From: Streptomyces canus
GTDB taxonomy: Bacteria > Actinomycetota > Actinomycetes > Streptomycetales > Streptomycetaceae
Assembly: GCF_041435015.1 (NCBI RefSeq)
Contig: NZ_CP107989.1
Location: 5,952,001-6,016,000, forward strand
Length of the DNA stretch: 64,000 nucleotides
Reading direction: 5' to 3'
Below, one piece after another: positions 35,122 through 44,805 of the stretch (position 1 is the stretch's first letter; each line of letters starts with the position of its first letter). The translations under genes and the position numbers were made by a program. The notes below the pieces were generated by a model, which worked only from the letters and a program-made list of their open reading frames with translations, was not told the origin of the DNA and did no database searches.

Positions 35122-35496
35122 TCACACCTCCAGGTCGGTCTCGATCTGCTTCAGCTGGTGGCGCGCCATCGCGAGGTTGGAGCGCTTGGCGTCCAGGACC
35201 AGGTAGAGGAACAGGCCGTTGCCACCGCGTCCGCTGATCAGGCGGATCAGGTGGTACTGGTCGGACAGGGTGATCAGGATGTCCTCGATCTGGCCCTTGA
35301 GGCCGAGGTGTTCCATCGTGCGCATCTTCGCGCGGACCACGTCGGTGTTGCCCGCGGCGGCCACGTTCAGGTCGAAGCCCTTGCTGCCGCCCATGGTGCC
35401 GAGCGCCATGCCGCTGGTGTAGTCGACGAGCGCGACGCCGGTCGCGCCCTCGATGGAGGCGAGAGCCTCCTTCAGTGTGGTTTCGGTGTTGGCCAT
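35122..35496 (-). CDS. Roadblock/LC7 domain protein
   Basis: A 124-aa protein, last of four genes in a tight cassette. A Roadblock/LC7 fold is suggested by the GATGVALVDYTSGMALGTMG start and the repeated beta-strand/loop pattern with ILITLSDQYHLIRLISGRGG and FLYLVLDAKRSNLAMARHQL. Such domains regulate small GTPases and form dimers; in Streptomyces conservons (cvn) they accompany a histidine-kinase-like protein, DUF742 and a GTPase. None of those partners is present in this cassette. ATG 35496 has GGAGACAC upstream. Confidence 0.82.
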   Translation of the reverse strand: MANTETTLKEALASIEGATGVALVDYTSGMALGTMGGSKGFDLNVAAAGNTDVVRAKMRTMEHLGLKGQIEDILITLSDQYHLIRLISGRGGNGLFLYLVLDAKRSNLAMARHQLKQIETDLEV

Positions 35497-35516
35497 GACT
35501 GTGTCTCCTCGTTCTC

Positions 35517-36038
35517 TCAACTTTCGGTGGTGGTGCGGGCCGCCGTCGGTGCGGTGGCCGCGGCGCGCGGGTCCGTGGGCTTGGCCCGGGACGTGCGAGC
35601 CGCTCTGGCACGTGCCGGAGCGGGCTTCGCGGGCGCCTTCGTGATGGCTTCTGTGTGCGCGGTGGCCGCGCTGTCGACGAGCTCCCCGATCCGGGCACCC
35701 GCCCGGCGGCCCTCGAGATGCAGCCGGCCGACGTTGACCCGGTCCTGCGCGAGCAGCGTGACGACGGCCCCGGCGCCCGCCGCGTACGTGGCGACGTAGC
35801 CGTACATGCCCCGCACGAGCAGTTCGCGCAGGTCGCCCTGGCCGGTCTCGTCGGCCAGCTGGGCGGCGAGCGTCCGGGTGGCCCCGGTGAGCGCGGCCAC
35901 GGCCTCCGGATCGACACCCGGGGTGTCCTGGGCCAGGACGAGACCGTCGGCGTCCGCCGCGAGGGCGCCCGTGAGCTGCGGCACCCGGGCTCTGAGCCGG
36001 CGCAGCTCCTCCAGGATCCCGTCCTGAGCTGCTGCCAT
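35517..36038 (-). CDS. Roadblock/LC7-like protein with long basic tail
   Basis: A 173-aa protein. The first about 120 residues (LEELRRLRARVPQLTGALAA, DGLVLAQDTPGVDPEAVAAL, VNVGRLHLEGRRAGARIGEL) fit a divergent Roadblock/LC7 domain; the last 50 residues are Ala/Pro/Thr/Arg-rich and probably disordered. ATG 36038 has AGGAGAG seven bases upstream. 20 bp separate its stop from the preceding Roadblock gene's start. Confidence 0.75.
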   Translation of the reverse strand: MAAAQDGILEELRRLRARVPQLTGALAADADGLVLAQDTPGVDPEAVAALTGATRTLAAQLADETGQGDLRELLVRGMYGYVATYAAGAGAVVTLLAQDRVNVGRLHLEGRRAGARIGELVDSAATAHTEAITKAPAKPAPARARAARTSRAKPTDPRAAATAPTAARTTTES

Positions 36039-36072
36039 CAGGTCTCTCCTCTCGGCGCGGATCCGCTGCCGC

Positions 36073-37023
36073 TCAAAGGGCCTCCAGCGCATCCCTGAGC
36101 CTCTTCAGCAAGGTGATGTGGGGATCGACGGAGTCGACGGGGGGAACGGCGCCCGGCGGCCCGGGCAAAGGCTCGGTGAGGGACACGGGCGGGCGGGGTG
36201 CGACCACTCCGGCCGCCACCAGCCGCCGTACGTCCACCAGGGTGTGGAAGGCCGGGCGGCCCAGCTCGCGCGCGATCTCCGACGCTGTGCGGATGCCGTT
36301 CACGCAGGCCAGCACCGCCTGCCGCCGGGCCGGGAGCAGCGGGGGCGCGGGGCGGTGCTCCCGGGCCAGCGGGACCTCGTCCGGCAGGGCGTCCGGCCAG
36401 ATGTGGTGCAGCAGGTCGCGGCGGCGCAGGGTCTCGCGCTCCAGGTCGGCGACCGGGACCGGGCGCGGGCCGCCGGGGGTGTCGTCGGGTTCCCGGGGCT
36501 CGACGGCGGGCTCGTCCGGTCCGTCCTCTCCGTCCTCGGTGCCGTAGCGGAAGCGGCCCGGGGTGCTGCTCGGGGCGAGGGCGAAGTACGCCGCGTCGTA
36601 CAGCGCGGTCAGCCGGCACATCTCCAGGGCGCCCGCGGTGAGCAGCCCGCCCGCGACCAGCCGGCGGCCCGCCCGGTGCACGGCCTCGGCGCCGGTGAGT
36701 CGGCGGGCCCCGGTACCGGCGCTCCCCGTGCTCGCGACGCTCTCGGCCAGGGCCTGCCGCCAGACGTCGGCGTCCAGTGTGCCGTGGGCGGCGAGGAGGA
36801 CGTCGGCGCCGGGGGCATCCGGGCTCTCGGCGTGCACTACCTTGCCGTCGGCGAGGTGCAGGGTGCCGCGCTCGCGCACCAGGATGCCGGTGGCGCGCTC
36901 GGCGGCCAGCCGGGTCAGCATCGGCGAGACACCGCCCCAGCCGCGGCCCAGGGCGGCCGCCTTGTCGCGCACCGGCAGCCGGGGCGGCGGGGTGGCGGGC
37001 GTGGTGGTGCGGACCGTCGTCAT
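36073..37023 (-). CDS. DUF4388-like, winged-helix-containing protein of the Roadblock cassette
   Basis: A 316-aa protein. The region about 35-160 (LAAERATGILVRERGTLHLA, DGKVVHAESPDAPGADVLLA) resembles DUF4388, a domain common beside Roadblock proteins and thought to act in gliding or GTPase signalling. The segment HIWPDALPDEVPL to VVAPRPPV (about 205-285) includes the winged-helix-like RRQAVLACVNGIRTASEIAR. It overlaps the first cassette gene (ATGA at 37020-37023). The combination suggests a scaffold or effector linking LC7 proteins to DNA or membrane; that is inference. Confidence 0.75.
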   Translation of the reverse strand: MTTVRTTTPATPPPRLPVRDKAAALGRGWGGVSPMLTRLAAERATGILVRERGTLHLADGKVVHAESPDAPGADVLLAAHGTLDADVWRQALAESVASTGSAGTGARRLTGAEAVHRAGRRLVAGGLLTAGALEMCRLTALYDAAYFALAPSSTPGRFRYGTEDGEDGPDEPAVEPREPDDTPGGPRPVPVADLERETLRRRDLLHHIWPDALPDEVPLAREHRPAPPLLPARRQAVLACVNGIRTASEIARELGRPAFHTLVDVRRLVAAGVVAPRPPVSLTEPLPGPPGAVPPVDSVDPHITLLKRLRDALEAL

Positions 37024-37436
37024 CCGAGCTCCAGCCGTCCGGCCATCTCACCGAGCCGGATCCGGGCCAGCGCGAGATTGCCCTCCGCGCGGGCCAGCCA
37101 CAGATGCAGGAACACGCTGCTGTCGAAGGACGTCGGCACGAATCGCAGGACGTGGTAGCTGTCCCGGTTGCTGAGGATGAGATCTTCGACCGGCGGGTCC
37201 GGCTCGTCCCCGGGCGCCCCCGCCTCAGCGGTCCGGGAGCTCTCGGAGGCGAAGGCGCGCTGCTCGGCGGCGAGCCGGGCGAGCTCGGCGGCCTCCGCGG
37301 CGGCCGCCTCCTGGTCGCCGCCGGGGGCTTCCCCCACGGCGCCCAGGGCCAGCCCGCTCGTCCAGTCGACCAGCGCGGCCCCCCGCGCTCCCGGCAGCCG
37401 CATGGCTTCCAGCAGGCACTCGTCGATTCCCTGCAC
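37020..37436 (-). CDS. Roadblock/LC7 domain protein, first gene of the cassette
   Basis: A 138-aa protein. It starts MQGIDECLLEAMRLPGARGA and continues ALVDWTSGLALGAVGEAPGG, then after an Ala/Glu-rich insert (about 45-85) resumes VEDLILSNRDSYHVLRFVPT and HLWLARAEGNLALARIRLGE. The pattern is the same as the last cassette gene, so the four-gene set contains two canonical and one divergent Roadblock protein around a DUF4388 protein. GTG start at 37436. The promoter candidate is at 37530-37558. Confidence 0.8.
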   Translation of the reverse strand: MQGIDECLLEAMRLPGARGAALVDWTSGLALGAVGEAPGGDQEAAAAEAAELARLAAEQRAFASESSRTAEAGAPGDEPDPPVEDLILSNRDSYHVLRFVPTSFDSSVFLHLWLARAEGNLALARIRLGEMAGRLELG

Positions 37437-37529
37437 CGTGGCTCCCCTCCCGCCTGGGGTTCGGCTGAGTGACGCCGAAACTACGCAACGTGTGCGCGAC
37501 GGGTGAGGGATCTGGCATTTTCCGGTGGA

Positions 37530-37558
37530 ACATGCTCCGGGTGGCTAGAGTGGGTCAA
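37530..37558 (-). promoter_or_regulatory. Candidate promoter of the Roadblock cassette
   Basis: On the minus strand: TTGACC (37558-37553), 17-bp spacer, GCATGT (37535-37530). Start of transcription would be about 85 bases before the first gene. Confidence 0.45.
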
Positions 37559-37605
37559 CTTGCCTTGTTTGCAGGCCCATTGATCAGTCGATCCGCCGCT
37601 GCGTG

Positions 37606-38979
37606 TCAACGGCTCCCGGGTGCGTGGAGGGTGGTGAGCGCACCGGCGTGCGCCCCTCCGGATTCGGCCACGATCGAAGAGAGCGTCTGCGGATCGCGCA
37701 CGGTCGCGAAGCGAACGCCTCCCGCATGGGCGGGGACGAAGCCGTAAATGCCCGGCCGGGCCAGCGAGTTGTACGCGTAGTGGTGCGCGAAGTAGTACGC
37801 GCCCGTGTCCAGCGCCGCCGCGTAGTCCCCCTGGTCGAGCAGCGGCAGTGCGCGCCCCTCGGCCAGCAGGTCGCCCGCAAAACAGGCGGGACCGGCGACG
37901 TCCTGCACCACCTCGGGTCCGCTCTTGGGCCGTCCCTTGCCGTCGTACGCGGTGATCCTGAGCGGCCACGACCCCGGCACGTACACCGTCCGCGTCGCCA
38001 CCTGCACGCCCGCGTGCGTCACCGCGACCGCCCGCCCGCCCGCGCTCTTGGCGTACTCCACCCGCGCCACGATCGTGCCGTGCTTGGCCAGCAGCGACCG
38101 CCCGAACTCGGTGACCAGCCCGTACCGCCCGTCGAACAGCCCCGGTGCCGCCTCCCTGAGCGCCCGCGCGTACTCCGCGTACGTCGGTGCCGTCACGTCC
38201 GAGGCGAAGTTCACCGGCAGCCCGCCGCCGATGTCGATCGTGTCGATCTGCGGCCGCCCGATGCGCCGGTTGATCTCCTCGGCGAGGGCGTACGTCTCCG
38301 CGACTCCCTGGGCCATCAGAGGGAGCGGGATGCCCTGCGAGCCGGTGTGCGCGTGCAGCCGGCTCAGCCAGGGCCGGTCGAGGTAGGCGCGCATGACCCA
38401 CTCGCGCGCCCCCTCGTCCCGCAGCGCCACCCCGAACTTCGAGGTCGCCGTGGCCGTGGAGGTCGCCCCGATGGAGCCGCCGCCGACCTGCGGGTTGACC
38501 CGGATCCCGAGCGGGGAGCGGCTGACCGCCGACCGTACGAGGCCGTCGATGCGGTCCAGCTCCTGCGGGTTGTCCGCGTTGACGGCGATCCCCAGTGCCA
38601 GCGCCTCCCTGAGCTCGGCCGGCGTCTTGGCGGGCGAGTCCAGGACGGTCTGGGCCGGTGACAGCCCCGCCGCCCGAGCCAGCGCGAGTTCGCCCGGGCT
38701 CGCCACCTCCGCGCCGATGCCCTCCTCGCGCAGCAGCCGCAGCACCGGCACCAGCGGGGTCGCCTTCACCGCGAACGCGTGCAGCACCGGGGTGCCCGGC
38801 GCGGTGACCTCGGCGAAGGCCGCGCGGAGCTCCGCCGCCGACTCCCGGATCCCGGTGACGTCGAGAAGTCCGACGATGGGGGAGTCCGGCCCCAGCAGGC
38901 CCTGTTCCACGGCTGCGCGCACCGCCTCGTCCCGGCGGGTGGCCCGTCCCTCGCCGCTGTTGCCGTACTCGTCCACCAC
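37606..38979 (-). CDS. PLP-dependent decarboxylase, diaminopimelate-decarboxylase-like
   Basis: A 457-aa fold-type III PLP enzyme (alanine-racemase-like barrel plus C-terminal beta domain). The PLP lysine is in HAFAVKATPLVPVL (about residue 73); the phosphate-binding IDTIDIGGGLPVNFASDV and the substrate-side VTEFGRSLLAKHGTIV are conserved; the C-terminal Cys in AGPACFAGDLLAEGRALPLL matches the DAPDC/ODC CxSxD region (here C-F-A-G-D, so the Ser is Ala). It is not next to other lysine genes, so it may act on another diamino acid. GTG at 38979 chosen; GTG at 38976 has a better-spaced ribosome-binding site. Divergent from hutU. Confidence 0.85.
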   Translation of the reverse strand: MVDEYGNSGEGRATRRDEAVRAAVEQGLLGPDSPIVGLLDVTGIRESAAELRAAFAEVTAPGTPVLHAFAVKATPLVPVLRLLREEGIGAEVASPGELALARAAGLSPAQTVLDSPAKTPAELREALALGIAVNADNPQELDRIDGLVRSAVSRSPLGIRVNPQVGGGSIGATSTATATSKFGVALRDEGAREWVMRAYLDRPWLSRLHAHTGSQGIPLPLMAQGVAETYALAEEINRRIGRPQIDTIDIGGGLPVNFASDVTAPTYAEYARALREAAPGLFDGRYGLVTEFGRSLLAKHGTIVARVEYAKSAGGRAVAVTHAGVQVATRTVYVPGSWPLRITAYDGKGRPKSGPEVVQDVAGPACFAGDLLAEGRALPLLDQGDYAAALDTGAYYFAHHYAYNSLARPGIYGFVPAHAGGVRFATVRDPQTLSSIVAESGGAHAGALTTLHAPGSR

Positions 38980-39068
38980 GACTCCTCCTCGTCGTCCCTG
39001 CCGTTGCGCCGCGTTCGGATGTCCGAACGAAACATCCCTGCCCTGTCGATGCTGACGCCAGAACGTAT

Positions 39069-39097
39069 TGACTAGTTCTATTCAGAAAGCCAGGATG
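39069..39097 (+). promoter_or_regulatory. hutU promoter
   Basis: TTGACT (39069-39074), 17-bp spacer, CAGGAT (39092-39097): a good HrdB-type promoter, giving a leader of about 40 bases to the hutU ATG. Confidence 0.65.
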
Positions 39098-39144
39098 TGA
39101 ATATCGACAGCAACAATCCGGCAGCAGAGCCCAGGAGGCAGACC

Positions 39145-40809
39145 ATGTCAGGACCCCGCCCCGTCCGAGCGCCGCGCGGTACGGAACTGAGCGCCCTGGG
39201 ATGGCAGCAGGAAGCCGCCCTGAGGATGCTCCAGAACAACCTCGACCCCGAGGTCGCCGAACACCCCGACAAGCTCGTCGTCTACGGCGGCACCGGCAAG
39301 GCCGCCCGCGACTGGCGCTCCTTCGACGCCATGGTCCGCACGCTGCGCACCCTCAAGCAGGACGAGACCATGCTGGTCCAGTCCGGCCGGCCCGTCGGCG
39401 TCATGCAGACCCACGAATGGGCTCCCCGCGTCCTGATCGCCAACTCCAACCTCGTCGGCGACTGGGCCAACTGGGAGGAGTTCCGGCGCCTGGAGGCCCT
39501 CGGTCTGACCATGTACGGGCAGATGACCGCCGGTTCCTGGATCTACATCGGCACCCAGGGCATCCTCCAGGGCACCTACGAGACCTTCGCCGCCGTCGCC
39601 GCGAAGAAGTTCGGCGGCACCCTCGCGGGCACGATCACCCTCACCGCCGGCCTCGGCGGCATGGGCGGCGCCCAGCCGCTCGCCGTCACCATGAACGACG
39701 GTGTCGCGATCTGTATCGACGTCGACCCGCGCGCGATCGAGCGCCGTATCGAGCACCGGTACCTCGACGTCAGGGCCGACAGCCTGGAGCACGCCCTCCA
39801 CCTCGCGGTCGAGGCCCGGGACGCCCGCCGCCCGCTCTCCATCGGTCTGCTGGGCAACGCGGCCGAGTTGCTGCCGCGCATGCTCGCCGAGAGCGCGCCC
39901 ATCGACATCGTCACCGACCAGACCTCCGCGCACGACCCGCTGGCGTATCTGCCGGTGGGCGTGGACTTCGAGGACATGGCCGACGCGGCCGCCAAGGACC
40001 CGGCCGGCTTCACGACCCGGGCCCGTGAGTCGATGGCCCGGCACGTCGAGGCCATGGTCGGCTTCATGGACGCCGGCGCCGAGGTCTTCGACTACGGCAA
40101 CTCGATCCGGGGCGAGGCCCAACTCGCCGGGTACGACCGGGCGTTCGCCTTCCCCGGGTTCGTCCCCGCCTACATCCGGCCGCTGTTCTGCGAGGGCAAG
40201 GGCCCCTTCCGCTGGGCCGCGCTGTCCGGTGAGGCCTCCGACATCGCCAAGACCGACAAGGCGATCCTGGAACTGTTCCCCGAGAACGAGTCCCTGGCCC
40301 GCTGGATCAAGATGGCGGGAGAGCGGGTCCACTTCCAGGGCCTGCCCGCGCGTATCTGCTGGCTCGGCTACGGCGAGCGGGACAAGGCCGGGGACCGGTT
40401 CAACGACATGGTGGCGAGCGGAGAGCTGGCGGCACCGCTGGCGATCGGACGGGACCACCTGGACGCCGGGTCCGTCGCCTCCCCGTACCGCGAGACCGAG
40501 GCCATGCTCGACGGATCCGACGCGATCGCCGACTGGCCGCTGCTGAACGCGATGGTCAACGTGGCGTCGGGCGCGTCCTGGGTCTCCCTTCACCACGGCG
40601 GTGGCGTGGGGATGGGGCGGTCCATCCACGCCGGGCAGGTCACGGTGGCCGACGGCACGAAGCTGGGCGGGGAGAAGGTCCGGCGGGTGCTGACGAACGA
40701 CCCGGGCATGGGTGTCATCCGGCACGTGGACGCGGGCTACGACATCGCCGAGTCCGTCGCCGACGAGCGGGGTGTGCGGGTGCCGATGCGTGAAGGTGAT
40801 GGGGCGTGA
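39145..40809 (+). CDS. hutU: Urocanate hydratase
   Basis: A 554-aa enzyme that adds water to urocanate, giving 4-imidazolone-5-propionate, the second step of histidine degradation; uses tightly bound NAD+ as an electrophile. Family motifs include [20 protein letters not shown], the NAD-binding [37 protein letters not shown] and [20 protein letters not shown]. Length is standard. ATG 39145 has AGGAGG eight bases upstream; an in-frame extension to 39097 overlaps the -10 box. The M20 gene starts within its stop codon (GTGA), so hutU heads an operon hutU-M20-hutF-hutI. Confidence 0.96.
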   Translation: MSGPRPVRAPRGTELSALGWQQEAALRMLQNNLDPEVAEHPDKLVVYGGTGKAARDWRSFDAMVRTLRTLKQDETMLVQSGRPVGVMQTHEWAPRVLIANSNLVGDWANWEEFRRLEALGLTMYGQMTAGSWIYIGTQGILQGTYETFAAVAAKKFGGTLAGTITLTAGLGGMGGAQPLAVTMNDGVAICIDVDPRAIERRIEHRYLDVRADSLEHALHLAVEARDARRPLSIGLLGNAAELLPRMLAESAPIDIVTDQTSAHDPLAYLPVGVDFEDMADAAAKDPAGFTTRARESMARHVEAMVGFMDAGAEVFDYGNSIRGEAQLAGYDRAFAFPGFVPAYIRPLFCEGKGPFRWAALSGEASDIAKTDKAILELFPENESLARWIKMAGERVHFQGLPARICWLGYGERDKAGDRFNDMVASGELAAPLAIGRDHLDAGSVASPYRETEAMLDGSDAIADWPLLNAMVNVASGASWVSLHHGGGVGMGRSIHAGQVTVADGTKLGGEKVRRVLTNDPGMGVIRHVDAGYDIAESVADERGVRVPMREGDGA

Positions 40810-42122
40810 CGGAGCGCGGCACCTCCGCAACGGTCCAGAGCCACGGCACGTCCGGACCGGTCCAGAGCCACGGCACGTCCGGACCGGTCCAGAGCCACAG
40901 CACCGCCTCCTTCCAGGAGATGTGGCGCGAGCTGCTCCCCATCGGCCGGCACCCCGACTCCCACGGCTACCGGCGCTTCGCCTGGACCGGGGCCGACACC
41001 GAGTGCCGGGCCTGGTTCAAGGAGCAGGCCGAAGCCCGCGGACTGGCCTACGAGGTCGACCGGAACGGCAACCAGTGGGCCTGGCTGGGGGACCCCGCCC
41101 AGGGGGACGCCGTCGTCACCGGGTCGCACCTCGACTCCGTGCCCGACGGGGGCGCCTTCGACGGGCCCCTCGGAGTTGTGTCCTCCTTCGCCGCGCTCGA
41201 TGAACTGCGGGCGCGGCAGGCCGAGTTCACCAAGCCCCTCGCCATCGTCAACTTCGGGGACGAGGAGGGCGCCCGGTTCGGGCTCGCCTGTGTCGGGTCC
41301 CGGCTCACCGCCGGGCAGCTCACCGTCGAGCAGGCGCACCGGCTGACCGACGGGGAGGGGGTCACGCTCCCGCGGGCCATGGAAGCCGCCGGACACGACC
41401 CCGACGGCATCGGAGCCGACCCGCGGCGGCTCGCCGGTATCGGCGCCTTCGTCGAGCTGCACGTCGAGCAGGGACGGTCGCTCGACCTCTCCGGCGACCG
41501 GGTCGGCATCGCCAGCGCCATCTGGCCGCACGGCCGCTGGCGGTTCGACTTCCGGGGCGAGGCCAACCACGCCGGCACCACCCGCCTCGTGGACCGGCGC
41601 GACCCCATGCTGTCGTACGCCGAGACCGTGCTCGCCGCCCGCCGGGAGGCCGAACTCGCCGGTGCCGTCGCCACCTTCGGCAAGATCGCCGTCGAGCCGA
41701 ACGGCGTCAACGCCATCCCCTCCCTGGTGCGCGGCTGGCTCGACTCCCGCGCCGCCGACCAGGAGAGCCTCGACCAGGTGGTCGGCGGGATCGAGAAGGC
41801 CGCCAGGGAGTACGCGCAGGCGCACGGCATCGCCCTCGACGTCGTCCGGGAGTCCTTCACCCCCGTCGTCGAGTTCGACCACGCCCTGCGCGACGAACTC
41901 GCCCGCATCCTGGGCACCGGCACCGATCTCAAGGTGCCCGTCCTGGGTACCGGCGCCGGACACGACGCCGGGATCCTCTCCGGGAGCATCCCGACCGCCA
42001 TGCTGTTCGTGCGCAATCCCACGGGCGTCTCGCACTCCCCGGCGGAATCCGCCACCGAGGACGACTGCGTGGCCGGGGTCCTCGCGCTCGCCGACGTACT
42101 GGAAGGGCTGGCCTGCAGGTGA
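40806..42122 (+). CDS. M20-family allantoate amidohydrolase-like enzyme in the hut operon
   Basis: A 438-aa Zn-dependent hydrolase of the allantoate amidohydrolase/N-carbamoyl-L-amino-acid hydrolase group. Metal ligands are visible: His/Asp in [12 protein letters not shown], Asp in [10 protein letters not shown], Glu in [10 protein letters not shown], His in VELHVEQG, and His in VSHSPAE; the dimerisation domain lies around 210-330. In the hut operon it sits exactly where an N-formylglutamate deformylase (HutG) would act after HutF, so it may supply that step (inference); a true allantoate role is the alternative. The start overlaps hutU's stop. A 27-bp repeat near the N-terminus adds variable residues. 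Confidence 0.85.
   Translation: MTERGTSATVQSHGTSGPVQSHGTSGPVQSHSTASFQEMWRELLPIGRHPDSHGYRRFAWTGADTECRAWFKEQAEARGLAYEVDRNGNQWAWLGDPAQGDAVVTGSHLDSVPDGGAFDGPLGVVSSFAALDELRARQAEFTKPLAIVNFGDEEGARFGLACVGSRLTAGQLTVEQAHRLTDGEGVTLPRAMEAAGHDPDGIGADPRRLAGIGAFVELHVEQGRSLDLSGDRVGIASAIWPHGRWRFDFRGEANHAGTTRLVDRRDPMLSYAETVLAARREAELAGAVATFGKIAVEPNGVNAIPSLVRGWLDSRAADQESLDQVVGGIEKAAREYAQAHGIALDVVRESFTPVVEFDHALRDELARILGTGTDLKVPVLGTGAGHDAGILSGSIPTAMLFVRNPTGVSHSPAESATEDDCVAGVLALADVLEGLACR
40831..40905 (+). repeat. In-frame 27-bp direct repeat near the M20 gene start
   Basis: Two exact 27-bp units (40831-40857, 40858-40884) and a partial third (to 40905) encode VQSHGTSGP twice, then VQSHST. The repeat is in frame and adds a low-complexity N-terminal tail that other family members lack. 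Confidence 0.85.
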
Positions 42123-43456
42123 CACCGAAGACCTACTGGCTGGAGCACGCCTGGCTCGACACCCACGTCGAGCCCGGCGTGGCCTTGGACGTGGAGGGCG
42201 GCCGCGTCGCCGCCGTCCGTACGGACACCGACACCCCGCCCCCCGGCGCCGAGATCCTGCGCGGACTGACGCTCCCGGGCCTGGCGAACACCCACTCGCA
42301 CGCCTTCCACCGGGCCCTGCGCGGCACCGTCCAGGTCGGCTCCGGAACCTTCTGGACCTGGCGCGAGGTCATGTACTCGGTCGCCGACAGGCTGACCCCG
42401 CAGACGTACCACGCGCTCGCCCGAGCCGTGTACGCGGAGATGGCGCTGGCGGGCGTGACGGCGGTCGGTGAGTTCCACTACCTGCACCACGCCCCGGGCG
42501 GCTCCCCCTACACCGACCCCAACGCCATGGGCGAGGCCCTGATCGAGGCCGCGGCCGAAGCCGGTATCCGTATCACCCTCCTCGACACCGCCTATCTCTC
42601 CTCCGGCTTCGGACAGCCGCCCACCCCCCACCAGCTCCGCTTCTCCGACGGCAGCGCGGACGCCTGGGCCGAACGCTGTTCAGTTCTCAAGGACCGGGAT
42701 CACGCGAGGATCGGTGCGGCGGTCCACTCCGTACGGGCCGTGCCCGCCGGCCAGTTGGCGACCGTGGCCCGCTGGGCCGAGGAACGCCGGGCCCCGCTCC
42801 ATGTGCACCTGTCCGAGCAGACCGCCGAGAACGACGCGTGCCGCGAGGCCCACGGGTGCACGCCCACCGAACTGCTGGCCGAGCACGGTGTCCTCGGGCC
42901 ACGCACCACCGGCGTCCACAACACCCACCTCACCGACGCGGACATCGCCCTGATCGGCGACAGCGGCACCGGCACCTGCATGTGCCCGACGACGGAACGG
43001 GACCTGGCCGACGGCATCGGACCCGCGGTCGCCCTGCAGCGCAGGGGCTCACCGCTCTCCCTCGGCTCCGACAGCCACGCCGTCATCGACCTGCTCGAAG
43101 AGGCCCGCGCGATGGAGCTCAACGAGCGCCTGCGCACCCGCAGGCGAGGTCACTGGACGGCGGCGGCCCTCCTGCGGGCGGCCTCGGCCGACGGCCACGC
43201 GGCCCTCGGTTGGGACGGCGCCGGCACCCTGGAGCCCGGCGCGCTCGCCGACTTCACCACCATCGCCCTCGACTCGGTCAGGACGGCAGGGCCGCTTCCG
43301 CGGCTCGGGGCCGAGACGGCCGTATTCGCCGCGTCGGCAGCAGACGTGTCGCACACGGTCGTGGGAGGTCGGCACGTCGTACGGGACGGGGTCCACGCGC
43401 TCGTGCCGGATGTGCCGAAAGCCCTCGCGGACGCCGTCGCGGCGCTGCACGGATGA
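42119..43456 (+). CDS. hutF: Formimidoylglutamate deiminase
   Basis: A 445-aa amidohydrolase-superfamily enzyme that converts N-formimidoyl-L-glutamate to N-formyl-L-glutamate and ammonia. The metal motif His-x-His is in [15 protein letters not shown] (about 60-74), another His in [12 protein letters not shown] and the Asp in [25 protein letters not shown] and VGEFHYLHH are family-specific. Its GTG overlaps the M20 stop (GTGA). This defines the HutF branch, in which formylglutamate must next be hydrolysed to glutamate and formate; the adjacent M20 enzyme is the likely hydrolase. Confidence 0.92.
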   Translation: MTPKTYWLEHAWLDTHVEPGVALDVEGGRVAAVRTDTDTPPPGAEILRGLTLPGLANTHSHAFHRALRGTVQVGSGTFWTWREVMYSVADRLTPQTYHALARAVYAEMALAGVTAVGEFHYLHHAPGGSPYTDPNAMGEALIEAAAEAGIRITLLDTAYLSSGFGQPPTPHQLRFSDGSADAWAERCSVLKDRDHARIGAAVHSVRAVPAGQLATVARWAEERRAPLHVHLSEQTAENDACREAHGCTPTELLAEHGVLGPRTTGVHNTHLTDADIALIGDSGTGTCMCPTTERDLADGIGPAVALQRRGSPLSLGSDSHAVIDLLEEARAMELNERLRTRRRGHWTAAALLRAASADGHAALGWDGAGTLEPGALADFTTIALDSVRTAGPLPRLGAETAVFAASAADVSHTVVGGRHVVRDGVHALVPDVPKALADAVAALHG

Positions 43457-43527
43457 CCCCGGGCCGCCCGCCCCCACGGCCGGCCCCCGACCCCGCCCCC
43501 ACTGCCGACCAGGCCACCGAGGACGCC

Positions 43528-44778
43528 ATGAGCAACGCGACGACCGTCAGTCCCGCCCACTCCGCGAGCAGCGCAAGCACGCTCATCACCAACATCGCCG
43601 CCCTGGTCACCAATGACCCCTCTCTCGGATGGGGGTCCCCCCGCTCGAGCAAATTCGAGAGTGGGGGAGGATCTCCCCTCGGACTGATCCAGGACGCGGC
43701 CGTCGTCATCGAGGGCGACCGCGTCGTGTGGACCGGTGATCAAAGCAAAGCACCCGCCACTGACAACCGGGTCGACGCGGGCGGGCGGGCGGTCCTGCCC
43801 GGCTTCGTCGACTCCCACAGCCACCTCGTCTTCGCGGGCGACCGCACCCAGGAGTTCAACGCCCGCATGTCAGGGCGGGCCTACAGCGCGGGCGGCATCC
43901 GGACGACGGTCGCCGCGACCCGCGCGGCCACGGACGCCGAACTGGAGGCGGGCCTCACCCGCTACCTGGCCGAGGCCCTGCGCCAGGGCACGACGACCTT
44001 CGAGACCAAGTCCGGTTACGGCCTGACGGTCGAGGACGAGGCGAGGGCCCTGCGCATCGCCGCCGCCCACACCGACGAGGTCACCTATCTCGGTGCCCAC
44101 ATCGTGTCGCCGGACTACGCGGACGACCCGGCGGGCTACGTCTCGCTCGTCACCGGCGAGATGCTCGACGCCTGCGCCCCGTACGCCCGCTGGATCGACG
44201 TCTTCTGCGAGAAGGGCGCCTTCGACGGAGACCAGGCCCGCGCGATCCTCACGGCGGGCAGGGCGAAGGGCCTGCACCCCCGCATCCACGCCAACCAGCT
44301 CTCCTACGGCCCCGGCGTACAGCTGGCCGTCGAGCTGGACGCGGCCAGCGCCGACCACTGCACCCACCTCACCGCCGAGGACGTGGACGCCCTGGCGAAC
44401 AGCCGTACGGTCGCCACGCTCCTCCCCGGCGCGGAGTTCTCCACGCGCGCCGAGTGGCCCAACGCCCGGCGCCTCCTGGACGCGGGCGTCACCGTCGCCC
44501 TGTCCACGGACTGCAATCCGGGCTCCTCCTTCACCTCCTCGGTGCCCTTCTGCATCGCCCTCGCGGTACGCGACATGCGGATGACCCCGGACGAGGCCGT
44601 CTGGTCGGCCACGGCGGGCGGAGCGGCCGCTCTGCGCCGCGAGGACATCGGCCGTCTCACCCCGGGCGCCCAGGCCGACCTGATCCTCCTGGACGCGCCG
44701 AGCCACGTACACCTGGCGTACCGGCCGGGGGTGCCGCTGGTCAGCGGGGTGTGGCGGCGCGGCACACGCGTGGCCTGA
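43528..44778 (+). CDS. hutI: Imidazolonepropionase
   Basis: A 416-aa amidohydrolase that opens 4-imidazolone-5-propionate to formimidoylglutamate. Metal ligands are in [13 protein letters not shown] (His-x-His), [11 protein letters not shown] and [28 protein letters not shown] is the substrate region. The N-terminal 20 residues are Ser/Thr/Ala-rich and variable. ATG 43528 has GAGGA upstream; ATG 43453 would overlap hutF's stop (ATGA) and add 25 Pro/Ala-rich residues, so coupling makes it a real alternative. A palindromic insertion (43621-43670) adds about 13 residues in frame between LVTNDPSL and [10 protein letters not shown]. Confidence 0.93.
   Translation: MSNATTVSPAHSASSASTLITNIAALVTNDPSLGWGSPRSSKFESGGGSPLGLIQDAAVVIEGDRVVWTGDQSKAPATDNRVDAGGRAVLPGFVDSHSHLVFAGDRTQEFNARMSGRAYSAGGIRTTVAATRAATDAELEAGLTRYLAEALRQGTTTFETKSGYGLTVEDEARALRIAAAHTDEVTYLGAHIVSPDYADDPAGYVSLVTGEMLDACAPYARWIDVFCEKGAFDGDQARAILTAGRAKGLHPRIHANQLSYGPGVQLAVELDAASADHCTHLTAEDVDALANSRTVATLLPGAEFSTRAEWPNARRLLDAGVTVALSTDCNPGSSFTSSVPFCIALAVRDMRMTPDEAVWSATAGGAAALRREDIGRLTPGAQADLILLDAPSHVHLAYRPGVPLVSGVWRRGTRVA
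43621..43670 (+). repeat. Palindromic repeat inserted in frame in hutI
   Basis: The 50 bp contain CCCCC-GCTCGA-loop-TCGAGAGTGGGGG (43637-43667), a foldable hairpin of a kind recurring in Streptomyces intergenic DNA (recalled, not searched). It interrupts the otherwise conserved TNDPSLG...GSPLG junction and is translated as a Gly/Ser/Lys-rich insert. Confidence 0.6.
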
Positions 44779-44797
44779 GCCGGCCGCACGCGCCGGC
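44779..44797. terminator. Small hairpin between convergent hutI and lectin genes
   Basis: GCCGGC (44779-44784) pairs with GCCGGC (44792-44797) around seven bases, touching the hutI stop codon and 8 bp before the end of the minus-strand gene. Confidence 0.5.
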
Positions 44798-44805
44798 CGC
44801 GACGA

